A stretch of DNA of 64,000 bases, from NCBI GenBank assembly GCA_017623505.1, contig JAGAOZ010000005.1, forward strand, positions 1 to 64,000, given 5' to 3'. Numbering within the stretch: position 1 is the stretch's first letter; the number at the start of each line of letters is the position of its first letter. The translations under genes were made by a program, and so were the position numbers. The notes under the pieces are model-generated. The model saw only the letters and a program-made list of their open reading frames with translations. It made no database searches and was not told the DNA's origin. This document shows positions 52,063 to 61,661 of the stretch, piece after piece. The stretch comes from Alistipes sp. GTDB taxonomy: Bacteria; Bacteroidota; Bacteroidia; Bacteroidales; Rikenellaceae.

Positions 52063-54528
52063 ATGAACGTAATATTTCACGTAGATTATCAAACTCGTTT
52101 TGGCGAGCAGATATATCTGGTTATTCAAGAGGGTGAACGATTGCCTATGCAGTACACCTCGTTCGGTCATTGGATGGTAGGTGCACAGCTTAGCGGTGGT
52201 GAGCATTACCACTACGAGTGTGCTTATCCGGGTGGTGGCGCACGCATCGAGGCTGAGGGACACATCGTACCTCAGTGTAAACTCAAGAGCATAGAGCTCT
52301 TCGACGCTTGGTGGGATGTGCCCGTAGAGCAACCTTTCTATTCATCTTTGTTTACCGACGTTGTCTTTGCGCATAAGATGGCAAAGAAGGTTTGTCAGCC
52401 GGCGAAGAACAAGGTGCTGGTAAGGGTAGAGGCTCCTCTGCTCACAAAGGCAGAGAAGTTGGCTATCGTTGGAGAGTCTGTAGTTCTGGGTGAGTGGCAA
52501 GCAGAGCATGCTGTCGAGTTGCAGAATATTGGCGGATGCCTGTGGGAGGTATTGCTTCCTGCGGAGGTGCTCTCTACGGAGTATAAATTTGTAGCACTTG
52601 ATGCTAAGACCTCCGAGCTCCGCTATTTTGAGGATGGCGAGAATCGTGTGATGCCTGCAACTGTTGGCGAGGCGGTTGTCGTTAGCGGGTTGCGTATGCG
52701 TCACGCTATGGAGTGGAAGGGTGCCGGTGTGGCTATTCCTGTATTCTCGTTGCGTGGTAGTGCAGATTGGGGTTGCGGTGAGTTCTATGATTTGAAGCAG
52801 ATGGGTGAGTGGGCAGCTAAGGTTGGTATGTCTGTTATCCAGCTTCTGCCTATAAACGATACGTCGCTCACGTGGACTTGGAAGGATTCATATCCATATA
52901 ACGCCCTCTCTTCATTTGCGTTGCATCCAATATATATCAATGCCGCAGCTGTTGCTAAGGCTGTTGAGCAGTATCTTACAGCAGCTGAGAAGAAGCAACT
53001 CAAAGCGCTATTGAAGGAGTGCTCAGCCGAGGGTGCGAAGCTCAATGCGTTGGAGGCGGTCGATTATGACGCTACAATCGCCCTAAAGAATCGTTTCTTG
53101 CATGAGCTCTACGCTATGTGTGGCGAGAAGTTCTTGGCAAGTAAACAATATCAGGCGTTCTTCGCAGAGAATAAGGATTGGTTGTTGCCATATCAGGTAT
53201 TCTGTGTTCTGCGTGACACATATAAGACTGTACAGTTCTCTAAGTGGAAGAAGCTATCTGTATATAAGCAGAAGAGCGTTGAGAAGTTTGCTAAGGATAA
53301 TGCCTTGGAGGTTGGTTACTACGGTTTTGTACAGTATATGCTGCATTGTCAGCTGTGCGAGGTGCGTGACTATATCCACTCGTTGGGTGTTGGCTTCAAG
53401 GGCGATATTCCTATCGGTGTTTCGCCTGTTAGTGTTGATGTTTGGTGCGCTCCGGAGCTATATAACTGTACCATGTCTGCGGGTGCTCCACCCGATGCTT
53501 TCGCGGCTGATGGTCAGAATTGGGGCTTCCCTACCTATAACTGGGATAAGATGGCGGAGGATGGCTATCTGTGGTGGCGTCGTCGCTTGCAGAAGATGGC
53601 TTGTTACTTCGACGCTTACCGTATCGACCACATCTTAGGTTTCTTCCGTATATGGGAGGTACCGCTGGATGCTGTAAGTGCTATCTTGGGCCACTTCAAT
53701 CCGTCTATGCCATATACAGCCGACGAGATTCGTTCATTCGGTTTCGACGACTGGTTTAATGTAGAGTACTACGTTGCTAAGGACCACTCTTCGGCTAATG
53801 TTTTGCTGTTGGAGTATCCATATACGCCAGGAAAGTATTTCCCACGAATTGAGGGTTATAAGACCGAGAAGTTCCAGGAGTTGAGTCAGCAGTCGAAGGA
53901 TGCCTATATGCGTCTGCATGATGATTTCTATTATCGTCGTCATAACGATTTCTGGGGTGATAATGCGCGTCGTCGCTTGCCTGCATTGCTTAGCTCTTCT
54001 TCGATGCTTACTTGTGGCGAGGATTTGGGTATGATTCCTGCTTGTGTGGCAGATGTTATGAGCGAGCAGCGCATCCTGTCGTTGGAGATTGAGCGTATGC
54101 CGAAGGATGTAGGAGTTAATTTCGGCACTATGGAGGCCTATCCATACTTCTCTGTGGCGGCCTCTTCGACTCACGATATGTCGCCTATACGTGGCTGGTG
54201 GCGTGAGGAGCCTCAGGAGTTGATTAACGAGTATTGGTGGCATCAGCTGCGTTATGAGGGTTGTCCTCCACAGGATTGCCCAGGTTGGGTGGCAACTGAG
54301 ATTCTGCGTCGCCACATGAAGTCAGGCTCAATGCTGGCTATCTTGCCTTTGCAGGATTGGCTCTCTTTAGATGAGCCTCTGCGTCGAGCAGATATTGAGG
54401 CTGAGCGAATCAACGTGCCTGCGAATCCAAATCATTATTGGCGTTACCGTATGCACTTTAGCTTAGAGGAGTTGTTGGCAGCTAATGAGTTTAATGGTCA
54501 CGTTAGGTGGCTGGTTTCACAACGTTAA
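52063..54528 (+). CDS. malQ: 4-alpha-glucanotransferase with two N-terminal starch-binding domains
   Basis: 821 residues. The first about 225 residues look like two CBM20-type beta domains (VIFHVDYQTRFGEQIYLVIQ; later AIVGESVVLGEWQAEHAVEL). The GH77 domain follows with VFSLRGSADWGCGEF, the nucleophile Asp in YRIDHILGFFRIW, the acid/base Glu in CGEDLG, and SSTHDMSPIRGWW with the third acidic residue. It transfers maltosyl units between alpha-1,4-glucans in glycogen or maltodextrin use. There is no signal peptide, so it is cytoplasmic. Monocistronic, with a consensus promoter and a terminator. Confidence 0.95.
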   Translation: MNVIFHVDYQTRFGEQIYLVIQEGERLPMQYTSFGHWMVGAQLSGGEHYHYECAYPGGGARIEAEGHIVPQCKLKSIELFDAWWDVPVEQPFYSSLFTDVVFAHKMAKKVCQPAKNKVLVRVEAPLLTKAEKLAIVGESVVLGEWQAEHAVELQNIGGCLWEVLLPAEVLSTEYKFVALDAKTSELRYFEDGENRVMPATVGEAVVVSGLRMRHAMEWKGAGVAIPVFSLRGSADWGCGEFYDLKQMGEWAAKVGMSVIQLLPINDTSLTWTWKDSYPYNALSSFALHPIYINAAAVAKAVEQYLTAAEKKQLKALLKECSAEGAKLNALEAVDYDATIALKNRFLHELYAMCGEKFLASKQYQAFFAENKDWLLPYQVFCVLRDTYKTVQFSKWKKLSVYKQKSVEKFAKDNALEVGYYGFVQYMLHCQLCEVRDYIHSLGVGFKGDIPIGVSPVSVDVWCAPELYNCTMSAGAPPDAFAADGQNWGFPTYNWDKMAEDGYLWWRRRLQKMACYFDAYRIDHILGFFRIWEVPLDAVSAILGHFNPSMPYTADEIRSFGFDDWFNVEYYVAKDHSSANVLLLEYPYTPGKYFPRIEGYKTEKFQELSQQSKDAYMRLHDDFYYRRHNDFWGDNARRRLPALLSSSSMLTCGEDLGMIPACVADVMSEQRILSLEIERMPKDVGVNFGTMEAYPYFSVAASSTHDMSPIRGWWREEPQELINEYWWHQLRYEGCPPQDCPGWVATEILRRHMKSGSMLAILPLQDWLSLDEPLRRADIEAERINVPANPNHYWRYRMHFSLEELLAANEFNGHVRWLVSQR

Positions 54529-54556
54529 TTAGCCATCATTATAGAACTTCTACAAT

Positions 54557-54600
54557 AAGAGACTGCCGCAACATTATTTGTTGGACAGTCTCTCTTTTTT
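54557..54600 (+). terminator. malQ terminator
   Basis: Stem AAGAGACTG/CAGTCTCT around an AT-rich loop, then TCTTTTTT. The right arm extends into the 3' end of the convergent DsbA-like gene (stop at 54574). Confidence 0.8.
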
Positions 54601-55473
54601 GTTACGTATTGTTTGGTGTCTTTGGTTATATATCAGTTGTATGCCATTGCCAATATTCTCAACCGTAACACTTCCCTCCTTGAGTAGGGTGTCAATCATT
54701 AGGTCGGTTTTGGCCCTATCAAGGGCGAAGGCAACCTCAATCTCCGCAGGAAAGACTCTCTTGTAACGCTTGATGAATGTTTTGACGTTGCTCAGAGATG
54801 GTCCCGGACGTCGTGGCTTGATTTTACCACCGGACAGACGCGCAATGACGGTGTGCAAGGTTGATAGCCTCTGATAGCCACCCAAGATTATACTTGTCAG
54901 CTCAGATGTAGCCATATAAGATGGGAATCCGGTTATGCCGTTGCGGCGGCACTTCATGCGGTCCAGCATAAAATCTGCCTGTGCATCTCCCGAGGTGTAT
55001 TGCTCGATAAATTCTGCGGCACTCAATCCGACCTCTGTTGCGAGTTCAATGAGCACATTCATCTGTGAGGTGCGTTTGCCCTCTAAAAACGTAGCCTCCC
55101 GCATACGTCGTAGCATGTGATTAGCCTTTTGTCTATCTAAGCGCTTAGCGGCTTCGTAAGCTATGTTTTGTGGAAAACTCGAAAGGTACTGCTCGGTATA
55201 GAGCGAGAGCGGTTGAGTGCTTATCGGCATACCGTGTCGTTGGGATGCTTTCATCCAATTCTCATAAATAAGGCTGTTTGCTTGACGTATTACCTGCTCT
55301 TTTGTGCCGTCGATATTGAAAAGAGTGGTAATATCCTCAACAAGACCACCCATAATATACTCCAACTCAATCTTGTCGCCATAAAGGAAGTCTAAGGCTC
55401 GAATCAACGGTTCGTTGCCCCAGCACCAGACGCATGTCGGGTCGGTAAATTGGTAGATAGTGATTTTGTCCAT
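54574..55473 (-). CDS. DsbA-family thioredoxin-fold protein (cytoplasmic)
   Basis: 299 residues without a signal peptide. The thioredoxin-fold start ITIYQFTDPTCVWCWGNEP has a CVWC redox motif at about 14-17. Cis-Pro region MKCRRNGITGFPSYMA near 185. The layout, a cytoplasmic DsbA fold with CxWCW, fits the SpxH/YjbH or FrnE-like group of DsbA proteins (PF13743 type). A role in disulfide chemistry or as a protease adaptor is possible; the target is unknown. It is convergent with malQ. Confidence 0.82.
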   Translation of the reverse strand: MDKITIYQFTDPTCVWCWGNEPLIRALDFLYGDKIELEYIMGGLVEDITTLFNIDGTKEQVIRQANSLIYENWMKASQRHGMPISTQPLSLYTEQYLSSFPQNIAYEAAKRLDRQKANHMLRRMREATFLEGKRTSQMNVLIELATEVGLSAAEFIEQYTSGDAQADFMLDRMKCRRNGITGFPSYMATSELTSIILGGYQRLSTLHTVIARLSGGKIKPRRPGPSLSNVKTFIKRYKRVFPAEIEVAFALDRAKTDLMIDTLLKEGSVTVENIGNGIQLIYNQRHQTIRNKKERLSNK

Positions 55474-55638
55474 AGCTGCCTATATTTTATTCTTTGCTTA
55501 ATAAAACAAAAAGCACGCCAATAGCCGGATAATCTGTATAAAATAGTCATGGTGCAGAAAATGGAGCCGGAGTGTTGCGACGTTGCTTAAAAAAGTGTAA
55601 TTTTACAGCGTGTAACCTTTAGAAACAAATTGAATAAT

Positions 55639-56229
55639 ATGAGATATTTGGTAATAACTCCGACAGAAAGAGAGTATAACAATATGATGCGCGCTATTGA
55701 GGGCCGTCAGCTTGTTAATGATTATTGCTTAGTGCGTAGTGGTGTAGGCAAAGCTCTTGCTTCAGCCTCTACGGCCATAGCTCTGATGCGCAATAATGGG
55801 GAGATTGACAGAGTAGCGGTTGTAGGTTATGCGGCATCGACTCTTGGTCGTAAGCGTGGTGATTTGGTTGCGCCACGTGTCGCTCGTTACCATGATTGTC
55901 GTATCCCCGGCGATTTCGTACCGGAGCTTACAGAACCATATCCTTTGATTGGTCACGACGATGCTGTTATTTGGACGGGTGACTCGTTTGTAGATGGTAA
56001 GATTATTGCTCAGATTAAGCAACAATTTAACGCTGAATCCGCTCTGTTTGATATGGAGGCGACGGCTGTATGTCAAGCTGCTGAGCTCTTTGGTGATGTG
56101 CCGGTTGTGATTGTTAAGATGGTGTCTGATATTCCGGAGGAGGGCGATACGTCATTCTCGTATGATGAGTTTGTCAATTCTCACTCAGATTTTGGATGTT
56201 TTGTCGATTATCTCGAAAAATTAAAGTAG
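55639..56229 (+). CDS. Nucleoside phosphorylase/nucleosidase superfamily protein
   Basis: 196 residues from the ATG at 55639; the in-frame TTG at 55630 is less likely. Short member of the MTA/SAH nucleosidase fold (PF01048): MRYLVITPTEREYNNM start, RSGVGKALASAS, VVGYAASTLGRKRGDLVAP, and FDMEATAVCQAAE, where Met-Glu binds ribose; the late Asp is in MVSDIPE. It is shorter than Pfs (about 230), so its substrate could be a nucleoside or futalosine. The zinc transporter gene starts 6 bases after the stop. Confidence 0.78.
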   Translation: MRYLVITPTEREYNNMMRAIEGRQLVNDYCLVRSGVGKALASASTAIALMRNNGEIDRVAVVGYAASTLGRKRGDLVAPRVARYHDCRIPGDFVPELTEPYPLIGHDDAVIWTGDSFVDGKIIAQIKQQFNAESALFDMEATAVCQAAELFGDVPVVIVKMVSDIPEEGDTSFSYDEFVNSHSDFGCFVDYLEKLK

Positions 56230-56235
56230 GGTGTT

Positions 56236-57021
56236 ATGTGGGGTAAAGAGGTCGTTATAGCTTTGCTACTGCCTTTCTTGGGCACGGTATTAGGCTCTAC
56301 TATGGTATTCCTGCTTCGCGATAAGATGTCGTCGTGGGTGCAGAAGATACTTCTTGGTTTTGCTTCGGGTGTGATGATGGCGGCTTCGGTTTGGTCGCTG
56401 CTCATCCCTTCAATCAACATGAGTGCCGAGATGAATATGGTGGAGTGGATGCCTGCTGTGTTCGGTTTTCTGGCAGGTATGTTCTCTCTGCTTATTTTCG
56501 ATAGCTTAGTTCCGCATATTCACTTGGATTCCAAGGAGCCGGAGGGTGTGAAGAGTAAATTGGGCCGTTCTACGATGCTCTTCTTTGCTGTCACGCTGCA
56601 TAATATCCCTGAGGGTATGGCTGTGGGTGTGGTTATTGCCGGAGCGTTGAGTGGTAGTGCCGGATTGACCGTTGCCGCAGCTATGGCCCTATCGTTAGGT
56701 ATTGCCATTCAGAATTTCCCCGAAGGAGCTATTGTCTCGATGCCTCTTAAAGAGCAGTTGGGCTCACGCCGTAAAGCCTTTATGTATGGCGTATATTCAG
56801 GTGTTGTAGAGCCCATAGCGGCTGTTTTGACTATCCTTCTTATTGAACATTTGCAACCTTTGTTGCCATTCCTGCTGGCTTTCTCTGCGGGAGCAATGAT
56901 ATATGTTGTCGTTGAGGAACTTATCCCTGAATCTCAGGCTGGCAAACACTCTAACATAGCAACCGTAGGAGTGGCCATAGGTTTTGCCTTGATGATGCTC
57001 TTGGATGTCGCTTTGGGATAG
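56236..57021 (+). CDS. ZIP-family metal transporter
   Basis: 261 residues with about eight hydrophobic helices. The ZIP metal-site motifs are present: HNIPEGMAVGVV in TM4 and QNFPEGAIVSMPL in TM5. The intracellular loop between TM3 and TM4 is short and has few His (VPHIHLDSKEPEG). Closest in style to ZupT/GufA-type zinc importers. It follows the nucleosidase gene directly and converges on the PH-domain gene. Confidence 0.9.
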   Translation: MWGKEVVIALLLPFLGTVLGSTMVFLLRDKMSSWVQKILLGFASGVMMAASVWSLLIPSINMSAEMNMVEWMPAVFGFLAGMFSLLIFDSLVPHIHLDSKEPEGVKSKLGRSTMLFFAVTLHNIPEGMAVGVVIAGALSGSAGLTVAAAMALSLGIAIQNFPEGAIVSMPLKEQLGSRRKAFMYGVYSGVVEPIAAVLTILLIEHLQPLLPFLLAFSAGAMIYVVVEELIPESQAGKHSNIATVGVAIGFALMMLLDVALG

Positions 57022-57027
57022 GTTGTT

Positions 57028-57573
57028 CTAATCCATACTCGCCTCGGCCGAGGCCTCCTCGCTCTGTTGCGCTATCTGTTGTTGTATCTGCTTAATAGTG
57101 TCAATCAGAGCCTCTGCCTCGCGGCACGAGATATAGGTGTGTGAGCCGTTGTAGGTGCGTATGTCTACAAAATTGCTCCACTCCGAGGCGTATAGTGTCA
57201 CGATACGAAAACGCTTCACGTCGAAAAACTTGCCGTAATATCCGAAAAATCCCATAACACCAAATATCGGAATAATCCACGATAGGCGTTTTCGGGGGAT
57301 TAGGCGTATGTACTCTATCTCGTCAATCTGAATCTCGGTGATGTCTGACACGCACTGAATCTCAATTGCGTTGCCGATAATGCTGATACGACGCGGTACC
57401 GAGAGAACCATCAATAAAATCAGAGCCACGACAACAGATGCAAACCATGCCGAGATGAAACCTCCGGTGTAGAGGTCGTAAAGCAGCCAAACACCCACCA
57501 CACAGAGGATGATGAGTATGAGCGAAAAGATTAATGTATATCGCCCTACGTGATATTTAAAGTTCTTCTGCAT
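57028..57573 (-). CDS. Membrane protein with a PH-like domain
   Basis: 181 residues. Two N-terminal membrane helices (about 13-60) are followed by a beta-rich region (RRISIIGNAIEIQCVSDITEIQIDEIEYIRLIP...RFRIVTLYASEWSNFVDIRTYNG) with the pattern of bacterial PH domains. The C-terminal helix is Gln/Glu-rich (IKQIQQQIAQQSEEASAE). Function unknown. It overlaps the ispD end by 17 bases and is the last gene of a reverse-strand operon. Confidence 0.75.
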   Translation of the reverse strand: MQKNFKYHVGRYTLIFSLILIILCVVGVWLLYDLYTGGFISAWFASVVVALILLMVLSVPRRISIIGNAIEIQCVSDITEIQIDEIEYIRLIPRKRLSWIIPIFGVMGFFGYYGKFFDVKRFRIVTLYASEWSNFVDIRTYNGSHTYISCREAEALIDTIKQIQQQIAQQSEEASAEASMD

Positions 57574-58243
57574 CTCGTTGATTCAGGATAGCCTCTGCGA
57601 TAGTTAAATCCACAGGCGTTGTGATTTTGATGTTTTCTCTCTCTCCCTCACTGAGCATTACCTTATAACCGGCACACTCCACCACCGAGGCATCATCGGT
57701 AAATTGTGGCTGATACTCTTGACGGTAAGCTTCGCGCAAAATCTCCGACTTGAATAGCTGTGGAGTCTGCACCAAGCGAATATCGTTGCGATTGATAATC
57801 TCCGAAGAGTCGCCTACCACTCTGCGTAACGAATCTGTTGCTCCCACCGTAGGAATCACCGCATCGTGTTGTTCAGCTTGAAGAACTAACTTGATAATCA
57901 ACTTCTTGGATGCGAGTGGACGTACAGCGTCATGTACTGCAATGTAGTCACATTCACCCTGCAGAGCCTCAATGCCACTCTTTACCGAGTGAAAACGCTC
58001 CGCTCCGCCCTGCGCTATGTGGTGTGGTGCGATGTCAAATCGTGCTGCGAGATTCTCCCATAAGGCAACATGCTCTTTAGGCAGCACAACGACAATCTCG
58101 GCCTTTGGCAATGCTTCATGGAAGGTGTTAATCGTGCGTGCCAATATGGGCTGATTTCCCAATAGCATAAACTGCTTAGGAAGTGAAGCCCCCATTCTCT
58201 GACCGGCCCCGCCGGCTACAATTATCACTCCTACCTTTGCCAT
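57557..58243 (-). CDS. ispD: 2-C-methyl-D-erythritol 4-phosphate cytidylyltransferase
   Basis: 228 residues. The CTP-binding start is VIIVAGGAGQRMGASLPKQFMLLG; further DAVRPLASKKLI and TDDASVVECAG motifs are typical of IspD. It makes CDP-methylerythritol in the non-mevalonate isoprenoid pathway. It overlaps its upstream gene by 13 bases and its downstream gene by 17, so all three are translationally coupled. Confidence 0.95.
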   Translation of the reverse strand: MAKVGVIIVAGGAGQRMGASLPKQFMLLGNQPILARTINTFHEALPKAEIVVVLPKEHVALWENLAARFDIAPHHIAQGGAERFHSVKSGIEALQGECDYIAVHDAVRPLASKKLIIKLVLQAEQHDAVIPTVGATDSLRRVVGDSSEIINRNDIRLVQTPQLFKSEILREAYRQEYQPQFTDDASVVECAGYKVMLSEGERENIKITTPVDLTIAEAILNQRDAEEL

Positions 58244-58644
58244 ATCAGTTTCTTTCCAAAGCCGAGTGTATTATCGGTGAGTTTCAAAAAGTCGAGCTCC
58301 ATGCGCCATAGCGTCAAGTCTGCCACTAAAGCGTATGGAAATCGTTTGATGTATAGGCTTTTATCGCCAGGCAACGCCGGCTTTATTTGCCCCGTAGCTT
58401 GTAGACCTTGCACCTTGCCCACAATACGTGTCTCCAAGACTATTGAGCAGGCAACTTGTGGGTTTTGGCTGAACATCTGAGTATGCTTGGTCGTGTTGTC
58501 AGATGTAAAAATCAGTGCAGAGGACTCCTCGTCATAGGCGTAAAATAGGTTGCAACAATAAGGCATGTCGCAGTTTGTTGTGGCTAAAGTCATCACGTGG
58601 TGACGCTTTATAAACTTGACTATCTTACTATCCGGCCCCGTCAT
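58231..58644 (-). CDS. Pyridoxamine-5'-phosphate-oxidase-fold protein (YhbP-like)
   Basis: 137 residues with the split-barrel flavin fold: HHVMTLATTNCDMPYCCNLFYAYDEESSALIFTS and QNPQVACSIVLETRIVGKVQGLQATG. Closest in style to E. coli YhbP. Cofactor could be FMN or heme; activity is unknown. Starts directly after the M23 peptidase gene stop (58645) and overlaps ispD. Confidence 0.82.
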   Translation of the reverse strand: MTGPDSKIVKFIKRHHVMTLATTNCDMPYCCNLFYAYDEESSALIFTSDNTTKHTQMFSQNPQVACSIVLETRIVGKVQGLQATGQIKPALPGDKSLYIKRFPYALVADLTLWRMELDFLKLTDNTLGFGKKLIWQR

Positions 58645-59928
58645 TTACTTAATCACTATACTATCAACCTGTGTAATTACCTCCTTAGGAGTTTCGCCAT
58701 TGAGCTCTGCAACGATGCAGTCGCGTACATACTCAAACTTCGCCTTGTTTGCTTCGCTGATAGGCTCACTTGGCTCCTGAGGAATCTTCAGAGGGTCAAT
58801 TGGCGTGCCATTCTTCCATACGCGGTAATCCAAGTGTGGTCCTGTCGATGTTCCGGTGCTGCCAACGTAACCGATAAGCTGACCCTGCTTTACGCGTGTG
58901 CCTTGCTGGATACCCTTAGCATAACCTTTCAAGTGGAGGTAGCCTGTCATATAGCCGCCGGCGTGCTTAATCTTCAGCGTGTTACCGCCGCCGCCACCCC
59001 AGCCTTTGAATGTTACCACGCCATCCGCTACTGCGTGTACGTGTGTACCCATTGGGGCTGCATAATCTACGCCGGTGTGTGGCTTATAGACGCGGTGAAT
59101 AGGGTGTAGACGCCTGTATGTAAATTTAGAGCTGATACGTGTGAACTTCAGTGGAGCTTTAAGCATCATTTTGCGCAATGAGCCACCGTCGTACTCCCAA
59201 TATTGGAGTTTGTCGCCCTGAATGAATGGAATAGCATAGATATCCTTGCCTGCGTGGGTGAACTTCATACCCCAGACACGACCTACGCCTACAAGTTCGC
59301 CATCAACCAACTCCTCATCATATATCACAGTGAAGGCGTCGCCCTTCTGAATACCGAAAAAGTCGATAGTCCACTGATAGATATCCTCCATGTTGGCTGC
59401 CAACTCGTATGGCAGGCCTTCGTCCATAATTGCACCCCAAAGCGAACTCTCGATTGTTGCCGATTTGCGTTGGCGATTGAGTGTTACGGGCTTCTGTCCG
59501 AGAGTGATGCTTATCGAGTCGCCGACAAAACCGAATGTCACATAATCAGTACGTGATTTCTCATAAACCAGGTAGTCCAGATGGGTGTACTTCTTTTCGT
59601 CTACTACCGAGTCGGTGGCAACAAATGCTGTATATGGACGGTCGGGACGAAGGTCTCTCAGCGGAAAAATATCCTTAGATGCCTTGTCCAACTTGTCAAT
59701 CGTTAAAGCCGATACGCCAAAGCGGTTGAGAATCTTACCCATAGACTCTCCACTACGTACTGTATCTGTGATAAGTTCGTAGTCGTCAGCCACGATATTG
59801 TATACCAATGTAGGCTCAGGAGTTGTAGTGGTTGAGCCATTATCTTCGTTTGTTGTAGAACTCTCCGACCAACATCCCGTTGTGACGAGAGCCATAAAAG
59901 CCAGTGCGTATAAAAAAATCTTTCTCAT
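58645..59928 (-). CDS. M23-family murein peptidase lipoprotein
   Basis: 427 residues. Lipobox VTTGC at about residue 19, then a Thr/Ser-rich linker. An N-terminal OapA/LysM-like region (TDTVRSGESMGKILNRFGVS) leads to the C-terminal LytM domain with zinc ligands in HTGVDYAAPMGTHVHAVADG and GPHLDYRVW. All four metal ligands can be placed, so it should be an active endopeptidase cutting peptidoglycan cross-bridges at the periplasmic face. First gene of the reverse-strand operon leading to ispD. Confidence 0.92.
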   Translation of the reverse strand: MRKIFLYALAFMALVTTGCWSESSTTNEDNGSTTTTPEPTLVYNIVADDYELITDTVRSGESMGKILNRFGVSALTIDKLDKASKDIFPLRDLRPDRPYTAFVATDSVVDEKKYTHLDYLVYEKSRTDYVTFGFVGDSISITLGQKPVTLNRQRKSATIESSLWGAIMDEGLPYELAANMEDIYQWTIDFFGIQKGDAFTVIYDEELVDGELVGVGRVWGMKFTHAGKDIYAIPFIQGDKLQYWEYDGGSLRKMMLKAPLKFTRISSKFTYRRLHPIHRVYKPHTGVDYAAPMGTHVHAVADGVVTFKGWGGGGGNTLKIKHAGGYMTGYLHLKGYAKGIQQGTRVKQGQLIGYVGSTGTSTGPHLDYRVWKNGTPIDPLKIPQEPSEPISEANKAKFEYVRDCIVAELNGETPKEVITQVDSIVIK

Positions 59929-59936
59929 CTTATAGG

Positions 59937-59969
59937 CAAAGATATAAAAAAAGTCACAAAATATTCAAA
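59937..59969 (-). promoter_or_regulatory. M23 peptidase operon promoter
   Basis: Reverse strand TTTG (59969-59966) and TATCTTTG (59944-59937), spacer 21. The -7 box is only 9 bases upstream of the ATG at 59928, so the transcript would be nearly leaderless. Confidence 0.5.
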
Positions 59970-60013
59970 CTTTATATACATCGTATATAAATATGTAAAA
60001 AAAACTCTTTACG

Positions 60014-60045
60014 GTTGGTTTTTCGCAAATAAATTACTATCTTTG
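60014..60045 (+). promoter_or_regulatory. lpxK promoter
   Basis: GTTG at 60014-60017 and TATCTTTG at 60038-60045, spacer 20. It divides the intergenic region with the divergent M23 operon and supports the lpxK start at 60109. Confidence 0.58.
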
Positions 60046-60108
60046 AACAAATGTGTAGTTACCTGCGCTGTTTTGTGCGTAATGTGTGACGTTTTCATCC
60101 CTAATGTA

Positions 60109-61170
60109 ATGAAACTTTTGCTCAAATTTATATCACTTTTCTACTATATGGCAATATCTATTCGCCATTGGATGTTTGATTGTGGTATTCTCAAGAGTCA
60201 AAAGTTCGATATTCCTATTATCTGCGTTGGTAATATTACTGTCGGCGGAACGGGCAAGACCCCCGTTGCCGAGATGTTGGTAGCCGCTATGAGTAAGGAC
60301 TACAAAGTGGCTCTGCTCTCGCGTGGCTATGGCCGCCGTACAAGTGGTTATCTTGAGGTTAAGGCCAACTCGTCGTATCGCGATGTTGGTGACGAGCCAT
60401 TGCAGATTAAGCAGAAGTTTCCGGGAGTATTGGTTGTTGTGTGTGAGCGAAGAGTGGAGGCTATCAATAAGATTCTCAAGAGCCACCCTGAGATAAACCT
60501 TATCATTATGGATGACGGCTTCCAGCATCGTTATGTAGATGCTCGAATCAATGTCGTTGTTGTCGATTCCACCCGTCATTTCGATTCCGATAGCTACCTA
60601 CCGGCAGGTACTCTGCGTGACAAGATTTCGGCATTGCGCCGTGGTCACTACTTCATCGTGACAAAGTGTCAAGAGGCGATGTCGGAGCTGGACCAGCGTC
60701 TGTGGCGCAAGGATTTGCAGAAGTTCGCTTTCCAAAAGGTCTACTTTAGCCGTGTTGCTCACGTAACTCCTGTATCTCCTTTTGAGAGTGAGTTGGAACT
60801 TAAAGAGGGCGATAAGGTTGTTGCCATGTCGGGAATAGGTAACCCTAAAGCCTTTGTAGATGGACTCAAGCAACACTATAAAGTAGTCAAGAGTTTTAAT
60901 TTCTCGGATCATCATCGCTACACGTTGAATGATTTACAGATGGTTGCGGAGTATTTGGAGAAGCATCCGACCTTGAAGCTTATCTCTACGGAGAAGGATG
61001 TGGTTAAGTTCCGTCTTAGTCGTCGTGTTCCCGAAACTATCCGCCAAAAACTCTTCTATATCCCTATGCGTTTGGAGTTCTTGGAGGGCTCGGATCCCGA
61101 TTTTGTTAAGACGATACGTGAGGATTTGGCAGGAAAAATGGATTTTGATGATTTGCCAGCATTGAAGTAA
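60109..61170 (+). CDS. lpxK: Tetraacyldisaccharide 4'-kinase
   Basis: 353 residues from the ATG at 60109; the frame extends to 60043, but that part precedes the likely transcription start. Membrane helix MKLLLKFISLFYYMAISIRHW, Walker A VGNITVGGTGKTPVAE, LLSRGYGRRTSGYLEV, GDEPLQIKQKFPG and MDDGFQHRYVDARINVVV are LpxK hallmarks. It phosphorylates the 4' position of the lipid A disaccharide at the inner membrane. ssb follows 23 bases downstream. Confidence 0.95.
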   Translation: MKLLLKFISLFYYMAISIRHWMFDCGILKSQKFDIPIICVGNITVGGTGKTPVAEMLVAAMSKDYKVALLSRGYGRRTSGYLEVKANSSYRDVGDEPLQIKQKFPGVLVVVCERRVEAINKILKSHPEINLIIMDDGFQHRYVDARINVVVVDSTRHFDSDSYLPAGTLRDKISALRRGHYFIVTKCQEAMSELDQRLWRKDLQKFAFQKVYFSRVAHVTPVSPFESELELKEGDKVVAMSGIGNPKAFVDGLKQHYKVVKSFNFSDHHRYTLNDLQMVAEYLEKHPTLKLISTEKDVVKFRLSRRVPETIRQKLFYIPMRLEFLEGSDPDFVKTIREDLAGKMDFDDLPALK

Positions 61171-61193
61171 CTTGAAATTTAATACGTAATGAT

Positions 61194-61640
61194 ATGATAA
61201 ACAAAGTAATTTTAGTAGGAAATGTAGGCTTGGACCCTGAGATTAGAACTTTGGAGTCAGGCGTAAAATATGCCAGAGTGCGTTTGGCAACAACCGAACG
61301 TATCTACGACAGACAGACAAACGAGAGTAAGGAGTATACCGAGTGGCATACCGTATCGTTGTGGCGCGGTTTGGCAGAGGTTGTCGATAAGTATGTACGT
61401 AAGGGTAGTCAGCTCTATATCGAGGGCCGCCTGCGTACCCGTGAGTGGACCGATAAGGATAATATCAAACGTTATACAACTGAGATTATCGCTGACGATA
61501 TGAAACTCTTGGGTCGTCGTCCGGACTCGCAGGAGGGCGCTTCTGCTGTTCAGCCTGCGGCTCAGCCTATGGCAGTATCAGAGCCAAAGCCTGTGTCTGT
61601 ACCAAAGGTTGAGGAGGACCCAGATGATATGCCATTCTAA
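61194..61640 (+). CDS. ssb: Single-stranded DNA-binding protein
   Basis: 148 residues. OB fold (about 1-105) beginning MINKVILVGNVGLDPE, with WHTVSLWRGLAEVVDKYVRKGSQLYIEGRLRTREW. Then a Pro/Ala/Val linker and the acidic tip EEDPDDMPF that binds partner proteins of replication and repair. Ends at a palindromic terminator. Confidence 0.95.
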   Translation: MINKVILVGNVGLDPEIRTLESGVKYARVRLATTERIYDRQTNESKEYTEWHTVSLWRGLAEVVDKYVRKGSQLYIEGRLRTREWTDKDNIKRYTTEIIADDMKLLGRRPDSQEGASAVQPAAQPMAVSEPKPVSVPKVEEDPDDMPF

Positions 61641-61661
61641 GGGGATGGTGTTGAGTGTAAC